Of a DNA stretch of 64,000 bases, positions 42,681 through 51,534 are shown in pieces. This stretch comes from Bacteriovoracales bacterium (GTDB lineage Bacteria; Bdellovibrionota; Bacteriovoracia; Bacteriovoracales; Bacteriovoracaceae): contig JAOMEV010000001.1 in the NCBI GenBank assembly GCA_028346125.1, positions 1 to 64,000 on the forward strand, in the 5' to 3' direction. Each line of letters starts with the position of its first letter. Positions within the stretch are counted from its first letter, which is position 1. The position numbers and the translations under genes are program-made. Below the pieces are notes generated by a model. It had not been told where the DNA came from and did no database searches. It saw only the letters and a list, made by a program, of their open reading frames with translations.

Positions 42681-43751
42681 TTGAATGGCGATAGGTTATA
42701 CTCCTTCCTGAAAAGAACTTATAACGACTCAAACGATAAAACAGCTTTGGAACAACAAAAATTCCTTAATAAAAAATTACCCCAATCGTATGAAGTTCAA
42801 AGAAACTTTGACCTACATAATATTAATAAAATTAGATTACAAAACTTTCCTTCTATTTATGATGAGCACATATACTTACCTCATATTTTAGAAGATCATA
42901 TAAATGATTCCTATCAAAACCCCTTAAACCATTCATTCCTTATATCTCAAGGAGATAAGGAGATACTACTTTGTCCTGTTTACACAGAGAGTCACCGAAT
43001 AACTCATATGGATTTCCCTGTAAAATTTTTTCAAAGCGAAGAGTTTTTATTGGATAAAAATTTGTCGCGAATTATTTCACTTGAACTCAAAAATATTCAA
43101 GTTAAGTCTGAGACGAAATTTATTCCGGTAATTCTAACACCGTCATTAACAAAGGCTTTTTTTTATAAAATAATAGGCCATGATTTATACTATCGTGCTC
43201 AAGTAGACCTCAACCTTTCATCAGAGTTATTATTTAAAAACTTAAGAAAAAGTTTCAAATCTCTAGTTAACTGGGGAAAAAGAAATATAGATATAAAAAT
43301 AATTTCATCAGAGAATATAAATCATAATTCGTTTGTTGAATTTAAAGATTTTTATGAAGGAGTCTCTGGAAAAAAAAAGGCCCAGTCAGAATGGAGTTCC
43401 ATAAAATCCCAAATTTTAAATGGAACTGCCTTTAGCGTGAATGGATATATAAAAAACAAGCTTTGTTCGGTAAGTCTTTTCTTTGTTGGAGAAAAAGAGG
43501 GATATTATGGTCTTGGTGCTTACGACAAAAAACTTACTGAAAAAAAAGTTCCCATTTCCCAATGGCCAATGTTTGCAGGAATAATTCATTTAAAAAAAAA
43601 GATGAAAAATATAGTCACTCTTGGAGTCATATATAATTCTTGTCAGGACAAAAAAGAATTGGATATTTTCCATTTTAAACTAGGATTTTGTACAGATGTT
43701 CGTCAAGAAACTGTGTCTTTGCTCAATTTTTTGGATGGCAAATTAAATTGA
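42681..43751 (+). CDS. FemAB/GNAT-like N-acyltransferase
   Basis: A 356-residue protein of the FemAB-like GNAT type. LRKSFKSLVNWGKRNIDIKI (~186-205) followed by FYEGVSGKKKAQSEWSSIKS (~224-243) is the typical helix pair, and GYYGLGAYDK gives the core strand and loop. It should transfer an acyl or aminoacyl group to an amine. Divergence from the acyl-carrier operon across ~90 bp suggests that it uses a product of that operon (inference). The TTG start at 42681 lacks a clear ribosome binding site and the true N-terminus is uncertain. Confidence 0.65.
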   Translation: MNGDRLYSFLKRTYNDSNDKTALEQQKFLNKKLPQSYEVQRNFDLHNINKIRLQNFPSIYDEHIYLPHILEDHINDSYQNPLNHSFLISQGDKEILLCPVYTESHRITHMDFPVKFFQSEEFLLDKNLSRIISLELKNIQVKSETKFIPVILTPSLTKAFFYKIIGHDLYYRAQVDLNLSSELLFKNLRKSFKSLVNWGKRNIDIKIISSENINHNSFVEFKDFYEGVSGKKKAQSEWSSIKSQILNGTAFSVNGYIKNKLCSVSLFFVGEKEGYYGLGAYDKKLTEKKVPISQWPMFAGIIHLKKKMKNIVTLGVIYNSCQDKKELDIFHFKLGFCTDVRQETVSLLNFLDGKLN

Positions 43752-44073
43752 AAAGCTTTTATTAAAATTCCAGGCATAATATTAATCGTTCTATCTGAGT
43801 AAAAAACTAACAATCCACTCTATTATTTAAACCCATAAAATGACTATTTTCAATTTTTGCTTCTTAGTGAGAAAAACAACATAATTGTTGCATTTCCATA
43901 TTGAACTGTATTTCAAAAATTGGTAATTATTGTATCCAAGTACGTTTTAAAAACACTTCTGGAAACATTAAACTCGTTTGAGTGGGCTTGAAGCTAAAAT
44001 TAGACAATTGTATTTCCCCTCGTTATAATATTTTACTGAACTTCTCGCTAAAGTTTCTTCCAAAGGAAATTAA
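43752..44073. other. Intergenic region with a strong promoter
   Basis: About 320 bp between two + strand genes. It carries the promoter at 44001-44029. No further gene, relic or hairpin is recognised. Confidence 0.5.
44001..44029 (+). promoter_or_regulatory. Near-consensus sigma-70 promoter
   Basis: TAGACA (44001-44006) and a perfect TATAAT (44024-44029) are separated by exactly 17 bp, 44 bp before the ATG of the C-methyltransferase gene. This is the best promoter match I see in the window. Confidence 0.65.
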
Positions 44074-45321
44074 ATGAAACGGAATAATTGTCGTATATCA
44101 GGTGAACCTCTAACTCTTGTTGCGGACTTTGGAAAGCTTTACTTGTCAGATTTCTATAAAGAAAAAAATATTGATCTTCCTAAAGAGCCGTTAAGACTTG
44201 GTTTGGGAAAAAAATCTGGCCTAGCGCAACTAATGGATACTGCAGATAGAGATATTCTTTACCGTCAATATTGGTACCTCTCTGGAACAAATTTGACTAT
44301 GACAAGACAATTAAAAAATATTGTAGATACTGTTCCAGACTGGATAAAACTTAAAGATGGTGACTATGTTCTTGATATAGGGGCCAATGATGGTACGCTT
44401 TTAAACCAGTATCCGAATGATATTAAATTGGTTAAAGTTGGTATTGATCCCGCCAAAAATATTGCAGAGAAAGGAAGAGAAGCTTCTGACCTACATGCCT
44501 GTGACTATTTTACCCAAGAAACTTATGATGGGCTTGCAGGGAAGAAAAAGGCCAAGGTCATTACCTCTATTGCAATGTTTTACGATCTTGACGACCCAAG
44601 TAGCTTTGTCAAAGATATTTATAACTGCTTAGATGATGATGGTATTTGGATTTCACAACTCAGCTACACACCTTTAATGCTTAAACAAAACGCTTTTGAT
44701 AATATTATTCATGAACATCTCGAATATTATACTCTTATTTCTGTAGACAAGCTTCTAAAAGAGCATGATCTAAAAATACTTAATGTTGAGCTAAATGACA
44801 CTAATGCAGGAAGTGTTCGTCTAACTGTGGCCAAAAACAATAACCCTGTTAAAGATGCTATGATTTTCAACAAAGATATAGGCCAGTTTAATTATAATTC
44901 TTTTTACAATTACGAAAAGAAATTGGGTGTAGATACAGAGGAAGCCTGGCATGGATTCCATGAGCGAATTGTGAAACTTAAAGATAAGACTATTAAACTT
45001 TTAAATGATTTAAGGGCCCAAGGAAAAAAAGTATACGGCTATGGAGCAAGTACAAAAGGGAATACGCTTCTTCAGTACTATGGAATTGATTCAAGCCTAA
45101 TCACGGCCATCGCAGAAAGACAGCCGCAAAAATATGGAACTCTCGCTCCAGGGAGTTGGATCCCTGTAATAAGCGAAAAAGAAATGAGAGAAGCAAAGCC
45201 AGATTATCTTTTTGTTCTTCCCTGGCACTTTTTCAATGAATTTTACAAAAGAGAGTCCGACTTTTTAAAAAATGGTGGTAAGTTTATTGTACCGCTTCCA
45301 GAGTTACAAATCTTTGAGTAA
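44074..45321 (+). CDS. Sugar C-methyltransferase family protein
   Basis: A 415-residue protein with the three-part layout of NDP-sugar C-methyltransferases (TylCIII/NovU type). An N-terminal zinc-like region begins CRISGEPL, though with fewer cysteines than usual. A SAM domain follows with YVLDIGANDGTLLNQ (~104-118). The C-terminal domain contains KVYGYGASTKGNTLLQYYGI. NIIHEHLEYYTL (~209-220) is the conserved active-site block (H-E-H-x-E-Y-Y). Classical members methylate a keto-sugar at C3; others act in related reactions. AGGA precedes the ATG by 7 nt and a near-consensus promoter lies upstream. Confidence 0.85.
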   Translation: MKRNNCRISGEPLTLVADFGKLYLSDFYKEKNIDLPKEPLRLGLGKKSGLAQLMDTADRDILYRQYWYLSGTNLTMTRQLKNIVDTVPDWIKLKDGDYVLDIGANDGTLLNQYPNDIKLVKVGIDPAKNIAEKGREASDLHACDYFTQETYDGLAGKKKAKVITSIAMFYDLDDPSSFVKDIYNCLDDDGIWISQLSYTPLMLKQNAFDNIIHEHLEYYTLISVDKLLKEHDLKILNVELNDTNAGSVRLTVAKNNNPVKDAMIFNKDIGQFNYNSFYNYEKKLGVDTEEAWHGFHERIVKLKDKTIKLLNDLRAQGKKVYGYGASTKGNTLLQYYGIDSSLITAIAERQPQKYGTLAPGSWIPVISEKEMREAKPDYLFVLPWHFFNEFYKRESDFLKNGGKFIVPLPELQIFE

Positions 45322-45332
45322 TGCATAAAAGA

Positions 45333-45355
45333 TAGCTTTAAGCTAAACTTTTTTG
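45333..45355. terminator. Weak hairpin between convergent genes
   Basis: TAGCT-TTA-AGCTA followed by AAC and a run of T lies at the junction of the C-methyltransferase and the minus-strand GT2. The stem is only 5 bp, and part of it lies inside the end of the GT2 gene. It could act as a short terminator, but this is marginal. Confidence 0.25.
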
Positions 45356-46173
45356 AAGAGAAAGAGGTATTTCACTGCCCCTAAAAGGCGGGTAATGCCT
45401 TGAAAAATGTAATAGGGTATTACTTTAAACTTAAAGTTAATAAAGGCCTGAAAGGAGTAAACCAAAGGGTAGCGTACGGTTAAATGATAAAGCATGTGGA
45501 AAGATCTATTCGGATGTTTGCGGACAAACTCACCATCTCCTCGCCCATACCATAAAAATTTCTGGAAATAGGATTTAAAATTACCAAAGTGAAGTTGCTT
45601 AACAGGAGTCTTACCAACACCTACTACAAAATCGGTATTTTTTTTCAACCTATAAATAAAGTCAGTATCATCCATTTTTTCTGTTATATGACCATCAAAT
45701 CTTACTTTTTCAAAAACGTGTTTTTTGTAAATTGCAGGTGCAGTTCCAAGCATCGATCTAGACCCTGGTATATTATGAACAAGCATCCAGTACTGCTCCT
45801 CAGCAGCATTCCAATAGTTATTGTTTTTATAGGACAACAATTGAGATTGAATGATATCAAATTTATATTCTTCCATTTCTTCAATCATTTTTGGAATGTC
45901 TTTTGGTGTTATCCTATGATCTGCATCGATCATAGCAATATAGTAATTCTTTGCAGCGTCGATTCCTATTTGCCTATCTTTAGTTAAACTATTTGATGAC
46001 GATACAATTATTTTGTTTGTGTACTCTTTTGCGATCTCTACCGTTTTGTCATTTGAATTTCCATCAACGACTATAACTTCGTCTGGATTTGTCGTTAAAA
46101 TATTTTCAAGACACTCTCTAATCCTCAATTCTTCATTTTTTACACAAACAATAACTGAAAAAGTTGGAAGCAT
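45343..46173 (-). CDS. Family 2 glycosyltransferase
   Basis: A 276-residue GT2 enzyme. FSVIVCVKNEELRIRECLEN (5-24), VIVVDGNSNDKT and AMIDADHRI (D-A-D metal site) define the GT-A domain. HITEKMDDTDFIYRLKK supplies the acceptor-side E-D-x-D block, and the last ~40 residues are hydrophobic and basic, suiting membrane contact. Its ATG overlaps the stop of the upstream epimerase in a TAATG junction, so it is co-translated. It probably uses the sugar nucleotide made by the epimerase/dehydrogenase pair upstream (inference). Confidence 0.85.
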   Translation of the reverse strand: MLPTFSVIVCVKNEELRIRECLENILTTNPDEVIVVDGNSNDKTVEIAKEYTNKIIVSSSNSLTKDRQIGIDAAKNYYIAMIDADHRITPKDIPKMIEEMEEYKFDIIQSQLLSYKNNNYWNAAEEQYWMLVHNIPGSRSMLGTAPAIYKKHVFEKVRFDGHITEKMDDTDFIYRLKKNTDFVVGVGKTPVKQLHFGNFKSYFQKFLWYGRGDGEFVRKHPNRSFHMLYHLTVRYPLVYSFQAFINFKFKVIPYYIFQGITRLLGAVKYLFLFKKV

Positions 46174-47174
46174 TAAAAATCCCTTGCTTGCAAATTTTCT
46201 GATTGATAATAATCCATATACCAGTTGACGGTTTTTTCAAGACCTTCGACTAATGGTACAGATGATACAAAGCCGATCTCTTTCAACTTCGATGTATCCG
46301 GGCACCTCCTAGAGGGGCTTCCGACAACAACTTTGCTTTTTTTTATATTAAGTTCGAGTTTACATATTTTGCCAATTTCTTTAACGAGGTTGTAAATTGA
46401 AATTTCCTCTTGAGTACCAATATTAATAATTTTTGGGGAATCAGATTCAATCGTGGTGTGAATAAGTGCCTTTATAAATTCATCGATAAAGATAAAGGAT
46501 CTTGTTTCAGAACCTTCCCCTTGGATCTCTAAATTAATATTCTCACTTTCTTTTGGTCCTATCTTTTTCATTTGGAGAAAAATTTTTTTTACGATTTGAG
46601 GTATAACATGTTCAAATCCCATTTGAGGCCCATACACATTATGTGGTCTAAAAATGGTAAATTTAGCATCAGTGTTTCTAAAATAATTGATAACGATTAG
46701 CTCTCCTGCAAGTTTTCCACCACCATAGGAAAACCTTGGATTAAAAACATCAGGAACCTTCAAAGTTATCGTCTCGGGGGTAGGTACAATATCTGGTATA
46801 TTATAAGTCTCTGAGGATGAAGCAAAGGCAAACTTTTTTATTTTATTTTTTAGACACGCCTTTACTACGTTATGAGTTCCAATAACGCCAACTTCAAGAA
46901 CTTTTTCAGGTATTTTGTAGAAATTTTCTGTGCCGTTAATAGCAGCTAAATGAAAAACTATGTCTGTCCCATTTAAAGCATCCCTAACTTGTTTTGGATC
47001 CAGTATATCGCACTCAATATTCTCAATGTTTTTATGCTCAGAAACACTATCCAAAGAGCCTCTAAAGTTATTATCAAGAGCTCGAACAAAGTATCCTCGG
47101 TTGGCAAGTTCTAACGCCAGTGAGCGCCCGATAAAACCTCCGGCTCCAGTCACAGCTATGTTTTTTAAAATCAC
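46173..47174 (-). CDS. NDP-sugar epimerase/dehydratase
   Basis: A 333-residue extended SDR. VTGAGGFIGRSLALELANRG (~8-27) binds NAD. FASSSETYN has the catalytic Ser/Thr and SYGGGK the Tyr-x3-Lys, and FRPHNVYGPQMG is the usual substrate-side block. The general form resembles UDP-glucuronate decarboxylase and related epimerases, but the precise reaction cannot be read. GTG start, with AAGGA 9 nt upstream. It lies 12 bp after a nucleotide-sugar dehydrogenase, so it may act on a UDP-uronic acid (inference). Confidence 0.8.
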   Translation of the reverse strand: MILKNIAVTGAGGFIGRSLALELANRGYFVRALDNNFRGSLDSVSEHKNIENIECDILDPKQVRDALNGTDIVFHLAAINGTENFYKIPEKVLEVGVIGTHNVVKACLKNKIKKFAFASSSETYNIPDIVPTPETITLKVPDVFNPRFSYGGGKLAGELIVINYFRNTDAKFTIFRPHNVYGPQMGFEHVIPQIVKKIFLQMKKIGPKESENINLEIQGEGSETRSFIFIDEFIKALIHTTIESDSPKIINIGTQEEISIYNLVKEIGKICKLELNIKKSKVVVGSPSRRCPDTSKLKEIGFVSSVPLVEGLEKTVNWYMDYYQSENLQARDF

Positions 47175-47186
47175 CTCAAAATATCC

Positions 47187-48407
47187 TTATGTTTTAAAAA
47201 CTAGTTTATCTTTACCCGTACAATTCCATAGATCTACAAACCATACTCCTGGCATAGCTTTTTTGACAACATCTTCACCCCTAAAGCAAGAATGATTATT
47301 CGCTAGAAAGACAATTTGGGCCCCATCTAAAGAGGCCTCCAAAGACATATTTTCGTATTCTCCAATTTTATCATCTTGTAAAAAGGGGTCACAAATAGTG
47401 ATTTTAGAGGGCAACTCTCTTTCGATGTAGCGAATTAATTTAGGAACCAAACTATCGCGAGTATCATCGGTATCTGCTTTAAAAGTATAACCCAAAACAG
47501 CAATATTTTTTCTATTAAGGACAGTATGCTTTTTGAGATTTTTAACTAGATGATAAGGCATATATTCATTAACTTTCCAAGCTGAGAGCAAGAGATCTGG
47601 AGAGGAAGAATGTTCATTAATAAAGCCAAAGTCTTTTCTTAAGCAGGTTCCGGCCGTGAATCCTGGATTCGCAATTTTTTCTCTTGGGTATTGGTAGTTA
47701 CACATCTTTATAATATCAAAAATATTTTCTTCAAATTGATCTGCAATAACAGCAAAGTGGTTGGCAATAGAGAAGTGGACGTACCTAGAAGCATTGTTAA
47801 AAAGCTTCACAAGTTCGGCTCCATTATAGGAAGTATATAATAACTCCACTCTAAATTTTTTGAAGAATTCAGTACACTTTTCCTTGCTATATTCGTCATT
47901 GCTACCAATTATTTGAGGTAATCTTTTTAGCTCGTCTAAGGCATGATTTTCAGCGAGCCTTTCTGGACAAAAAGCTAAAGCTATATCTTTCCCGACGACC
48001 AAATTTGAATGAAGCTCTATATAATTTTTCAAATATAACGTTGTGCCAGGGCCGACAGTTGATCTTAAAATAATAGATTGGTCTTTTTTTAAAAATGGCA
48101 CAAGGTTTTTCAGCACATCTCGGATGGCGGAAAGGTCGGTTTCGATATGTGGAACTAAGGGAGTCCCCACTGTTATTATAATATAATCAACCTCTCTTAC
48201 TGAACTTATATTTTCTGATAATTTAATTTTTGAATTGGTAAGGAGGTCCTGACAACCAGACTCTAAAAATGGCATCTTCCCTTTTTTGAGAGATTCTAAT
48301 AATTCTAAATTATTATCTATCCCAACAACCTGGATTCCACAATCCTCCAAAAATAAAGAGAGTGGGAGACCAACTCTACCTAAACCAATAATAGCAGCTC
48401 GGAGCAT
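47187..48407 (-). CDS. UDP-sugar 6-dehydrogenase (WecC-like group)
   Basis: A 406-residue member of the UDP-glucose/GDP-mannose dehydrogenase family. AAIIGLGRVGLPLSLFL (~4-20) binds NAD, VGTPLVP is the second block, RSTVGPGTT the third, and TAGTCLRKDFGF contains the catalytic Cys in a variant of G-G-x-C. FNNASRYVHFSIAN replaces the more usual K-x-x-x-N-x-x-R stretch. It should oxidise a UDP-hexose or UDP-HexNAc at C6. It is clearly different from the second dehydrogenase at 51535. AGGA 8 nt before the ATG. It starts an operon with the epimerase and GT2. Confidence 0.8.
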   Translation of the reverse strand: MLRAAIIGLGRVGLPLSLFLEDCGIQVVGIDNNLELLESLKKGKMPFLESGCQDLLTNSKIKLSENISSVREVDYIIITVGTPLVPHIETDLSAIRDVLKNLVPFLKKDQSIILRSTVGPGTTLYLKNYIELHSNLVVGKDIALAFCPERLAENHALDELKRLPQIIGSNDEYSKEKCTEFFKKFRVELLYTSYNGAELVKLFNNASRYVHFSIANHFAVIADQFEENIFDIIKMCNYQYPREKIANPGFTAGTCLRKDFGFINEHSSSPDLLLSAWKVNEYMPYHLVKNLKKHTVLNRKNIAVLGYTFKADTDDTRDSLVPKLIRYIERELPSKITICDPFLQDDKIGEYENMSLEASLDGAQIVFLANNHSCFRGEDVVKKAMPGVWFVDLWNCTGKDKLVFKT

Positions 48408-48701
48408 TTATTATTCCTCATTTATGGGATTAAATGTATGAATCAATACAAAATTCTATCTTAAATAAAAATATTTTGACAAGAAGAAGCTCCAGTTATT
48501 AAGCTATTGGACTGTATCCTAGGAAGTTTTTAAATAGAATATAGTCTTTTAGCATAATAAGCTCGTAAAAATTTTAACTCGAGTAGGCGCATAATCTTGA
48601 TTTTATTTGCTTGGAAAATATTCAATCTCTAAACTAAATTTTAAGGCCCTATGCGGATAGTATTTCTTTAGTATTAGATGAACATTTAAATAAAAACCTG
48701 T

Positions 48702-49832
48702 TTAGCTATCGCAGCTATACATTGCTTCGAAAAAGTTTGACGGTACATAGCAATCTCTTTTAAACACTTCTTTCCAATTTTTAAGGGGGATGTACTTATC
48801 TTCAGTTAGCGTGATATTATCAAATGGGACATCGGTACTTTTCCATGCCTTGAAATAGAAGTACTTTCCAAGTCGATTTGCGACTTTAAAATAATCCGCT
48901 ATTTTCTCCTTTTTCATCTCATGTAGACAGTCTATTGCCATAAATGTGTCAAAATGCTTACTTGGAAGCAAATCTAACTGATGAGGCATTATAAAAGCAA
49001 TACTAGAGTTTTCGAAGTCGTCTTTTATGGCCGAGTAATTTTCAAATTCACGAAATTTAAATATCTGCTTATCTTTAAAGGTTTTTGTTAAATAAAATTG
49101 TGATACATATAGAGCTGGTACAATATCACAAATAACATATTTAATGTCTTCATGCTTTTTAAGAAAAAATTCTGCGGTTCGACCTGATCCCGCACCAATT
49201 TCCAGGATTCTTTTTGGGAGATCTTTCTGAGCTTTTATAATTGATGAATATTCTATCGCTGAACTTAATATATCTTGAGATACTTTTTTGCCATTAATTT
49301 TTATAGTGGGAGGATTGCCAACATCACCTTCATCACAATCCTCGATTACTTCTGGGCATTGACTATTAACATAGTCATATAACAACACAGTCATAGCATT
49401 AAATAAAATAGACTCATCAATTTTTAAATAATCGTGCTTTTTTACAATTTCATTGATTGGAACTGAAAGATTATAATTCTCGATATCTTTAAAAAAATTG
49501 GCCCCAAGAACTCCTTTGATTCCATTTATCCAAGTATAATAATTGGTAGCTACTGTTTGCCTAAAGTTATCAACTCCACTTTCACTAATTTGTTCTAAGT
49601 TTTTTTTGTTAAGGTAATTCCAGTATTTTGATATACCCTCAAAGGCATCAGTTTCTAGAAATGTATCGACCATATTTATCAGGTCACTTTCTAAGTTAGA
49701 TGTTTCTTTGAAATTATTCCACCAAGCTTTAAATTTTTTATTGGAGTATAAGTTTCTCTCTGCGTGCTGCTTATATCTTCTATGAACGTCCAATATTAAT
49801 TGAGGTAGGCAGCTTTTAATTATCTGTTTCAT
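48702..49832 (-). CDS. Putative sugar O-methyltransferase
   Basis: A 376-residue protein of the putative sugar O-methyltransferase family seen in O-antigen clusters. RILEIGAGSGRTAEFFLKK (~211-229) is the SAM motif, YVICDIVPALYVSQFYL the acidic and linker part, and FDTFMAIDCLHEMKKEKI motif II. The N-terminal ~200 residues are helical and family-specific, with YYTWINGIKGVLG as a strong block. AAGGAAGG precedes the ATG. It is separated from the dehydrogenase operon downstream by ~295 bp that hold nothing recognisable. Confidence 0.75.
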   Translation of the reverse strand: MKQIIKSCLPQLILDVHRRYKQHAERNLYSNKKFKAWWNNFKETSNLESDLINMVDTFLETDAFEGISKYWNYLNKKNLEQISESGVDNFRQTVATNYYTWINGIKGVLGANFFKDIENYNLSVPINEIVKKHDYLKIDESILFNAMTVLLYDYVNSQCPEVIEDCDEGDVGNPPTIKINGKKVSQDILSSAIEYSSIIKAQKDLPKRILEIGAGSGRTAEFFLKKHEDIKYVICDIVPALYVSQFYLTKTFKDKQIFKFREFENYSAIKDDFENSSIAFIMPHQLDLLPSKHFDTFMAIDCLHEMKKEKIADYFKVANRLGKYFYFKAWKSTDVPFDNITLTEDKYIPLKNWKEVFKRDCYVPSNFFEAMYSCDS

Positions 49833-50293
49833 GAACCTTCCTTCGCATGTTTAAATAAACTCTTTTAGCTAGGTATTTTTAAAATATTGGCTTATGAGTT
49901 GTTTTATGCTTTGTTTCACTATCTTCGAGCATTTAATTAATTTTTACAACTAATAAAAGTAATAATTTTAGGTAAGCTCAATATGCAATTAAATGGAGGA
50001 AAATGTATCAAATTACAAAATAGGCTTTGAAGTAAATTTTTCTAAGGAGGTTTAAGAAATGGCCTATATTTTTGTCAAAGTTTTGAACTTGCACAAGGTT
50101 TTATACTAGGAATAAATTTTAATTTAATAAAGGTTTTTTCATTTCAATCATGTAAGTTATAGTTAAAACTTTCATCGAATATATTATACGACTTAAATTT
50201 GTGTAATAATACAGGGGTGTTAATCCAGATTTTGTTTTGGTCTATTTTTTAAGCAACTAATTTTTTAAATAACTTTTGAATAAAGAGAAAATT
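49833..50293. other. Intergenic region with tiny ORFs behind strong ribosome binding sites
   Basis: About 460 bp upstream of the GT4 gene. Two perfect Shine-Dalgarno sequences each precede a very short frame: GGAGG at 49995-49999 before a 6-codon frame (50003), and AAGGAGG at 50044-50050 before a 16-codon frame. No relic of a longer gene continues from either. Confidence 0.5.
50059..50109 (+). other. Possible 16-residue leader peptide
   Basis: An ATG at 50059 stands 8 nt after AAGGAGG, the best ribosome binding site in this part of the window, and encodes MAYIFVKVLNLHKVLY before a TAG. It ends 184 bp before the GT4 start. It could be a regulatory leader or the broken start of a lost gene. 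I see no attenuator hairpin. Confidence 0.3.
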
Positions 50294-51475
50294 ATGAAAA
50301 TTTTGTGTGCAGTTCAATTTTATCACCCTGCCGTTGGAGGAATGGAAGAGGTTGTAAATCAACTTTCTGAAAATTGGGTTGGGCAAGGACATGAGGTAAC
50401 TGTTCTTACCTCGTTTCACCCAAATCGATTAGAGCAATCTTTAAATGGGGTAAAAATACAGTCATTTAAAATTAAGGGTAATTTTGTTGTTGGTTTAAGT
50501 GGAGAGGTTGAAAAGTGTAAATCTTTTTTGTTAAATAATAATTTTGATGTTGTTGTTTGCTTTGCTGCTCAGCAGTGGGCGGTCGATATTTTTTTGCAAG
50601 ATGGGTTTATAAAAAAGCTTAATTCGGTAAAAATTTTCGTTCCAACGGGTTTTTCAGGCCTTTATAACCCAATTTACAAAGAATACTTTGGCCGTATGGA
50701 GGAATGGTTTCATAATTTTAACCATAGTGTTTTTCTTTCCTACAACTACAGAGACATCGAATTTGCAAAAAAAGCCGGAGTTAAAAACTATTCCGTGATT
50801 CCTAATGGTGCGAGTAATATTGAGTTTAATAAGGAAAGACATAGCTATTCCATAGGAAGTAAATTTAAAATTCTACATGTGGGTAACCACACAGGACAAA
50901 AGGGTCATAAAGAGTTAATCCAAATATATAAGTTAGCAAAAATTAATAATTCGGAACTTATTATAATTGGTTCGAAAAATTGGAAGGGAAGATGTTACTT
51001 TTCCTGCAGATTAAAGGCAGGTTTGATCAACCTATATTTCCGTATACGTAGAGAGAATAAGTCAATAAAATTAAAAACCTTAGATCGTAAAGAAACTATT
51101 AAAACTTTTTATGACGCAAACCTTTTTCTTTTCCCATCGAATATCGAATGCTCTCCAATTGTTTTGTTTGAGGCAATGGCGTCTAAAACACCTTTTTTAG
51201 CAAGCTCTGCAGGAAATGCTGAAGAAATTGCTGAGTGGTCTAAAAGTGGAGAAATTTTAGACTCGATAAAAGATAAATATGGAAATACAAAAGTTGATGT
51301 TCAAAAATCAGCAGAAAGGTTATCAAGACTCTCTAATGATAAAAAGAGTTTAAATGATATGGCCGTACGTGGGTACGAGGCATGGAAAGAGCAGTTTACT
51401 TGGGGTCAATTAGCTCAACAATATACATCTCTTTTTTCAAGTGAGATGAACAAAAAAAATAAAGAGAGTTTATAA
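50294..51475 (+). CDS. Family 4 glycosyltransferase (GT-B)
   Basis: A 393-residue GT4 enzyme. YHPAVGGMEEVVNQLSENW (~10-28) is the acceptor-side glycine loop, ILHVGNHTGQKGHKELI opens the donor domain, and SNIECSPIVLFEAMAS holds the E-x7-E signature. No membrane segment is present, so it is peripheral on the cytoplasmic side. The ATG at 50294 (AAAGAG 7 nt upstream) is preferred to the TTG at 50276. It is a single-gene unit between minus-strand neighbours on both sides. Confidence 0.85.
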   Translation: MKILCAVQFYHPAVGGMEEVVNQLSENWVGQGHEVTVLTSFHPNRLEQSLNGVKIQSFKIKGNFVVGLSGEVEKCKSFLLNNNFDVVVCFAAQQWAVDIFLQDGFIKKLNSVKIFVPTGFSGLYNPIYKEYFGRMEEWFHNFNHSVFLSYNYRDIEFAKKAGVKNYSVIPNGASNIEFNKERHSYSIGSKFKILHVGNHTGQKGHKELIQIYKLAKINNSELIIIGSKNWKGRCYFSCRLKAGLINLYFRIRRENKSIKLKTLDRKETIKTFYDANLFLFPSNIECSPIVLFEAMASKTPFLASSAGNAEEIAEWSKSGEILDSIKDKYGNTKVDVQKSAERLSRLSNDKKSLNDMAVRGYEAWKEQFTWGQLAQQYTSLFSSEMNKKNKESL

Positions 51476-51534
51476 GCTGTGTTTATTGAAAGTGTGGAAT
51501 AATTCAGTTTTGCTTTTAGGTTTGAAGACCTTCT

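Noticed and set aside
45589-45987. 132-residue frame antisense to the GT2 gene
   Set aside because: Lies wholly inside a well-supported GT2 gene and shows no protein-like motif of its own.
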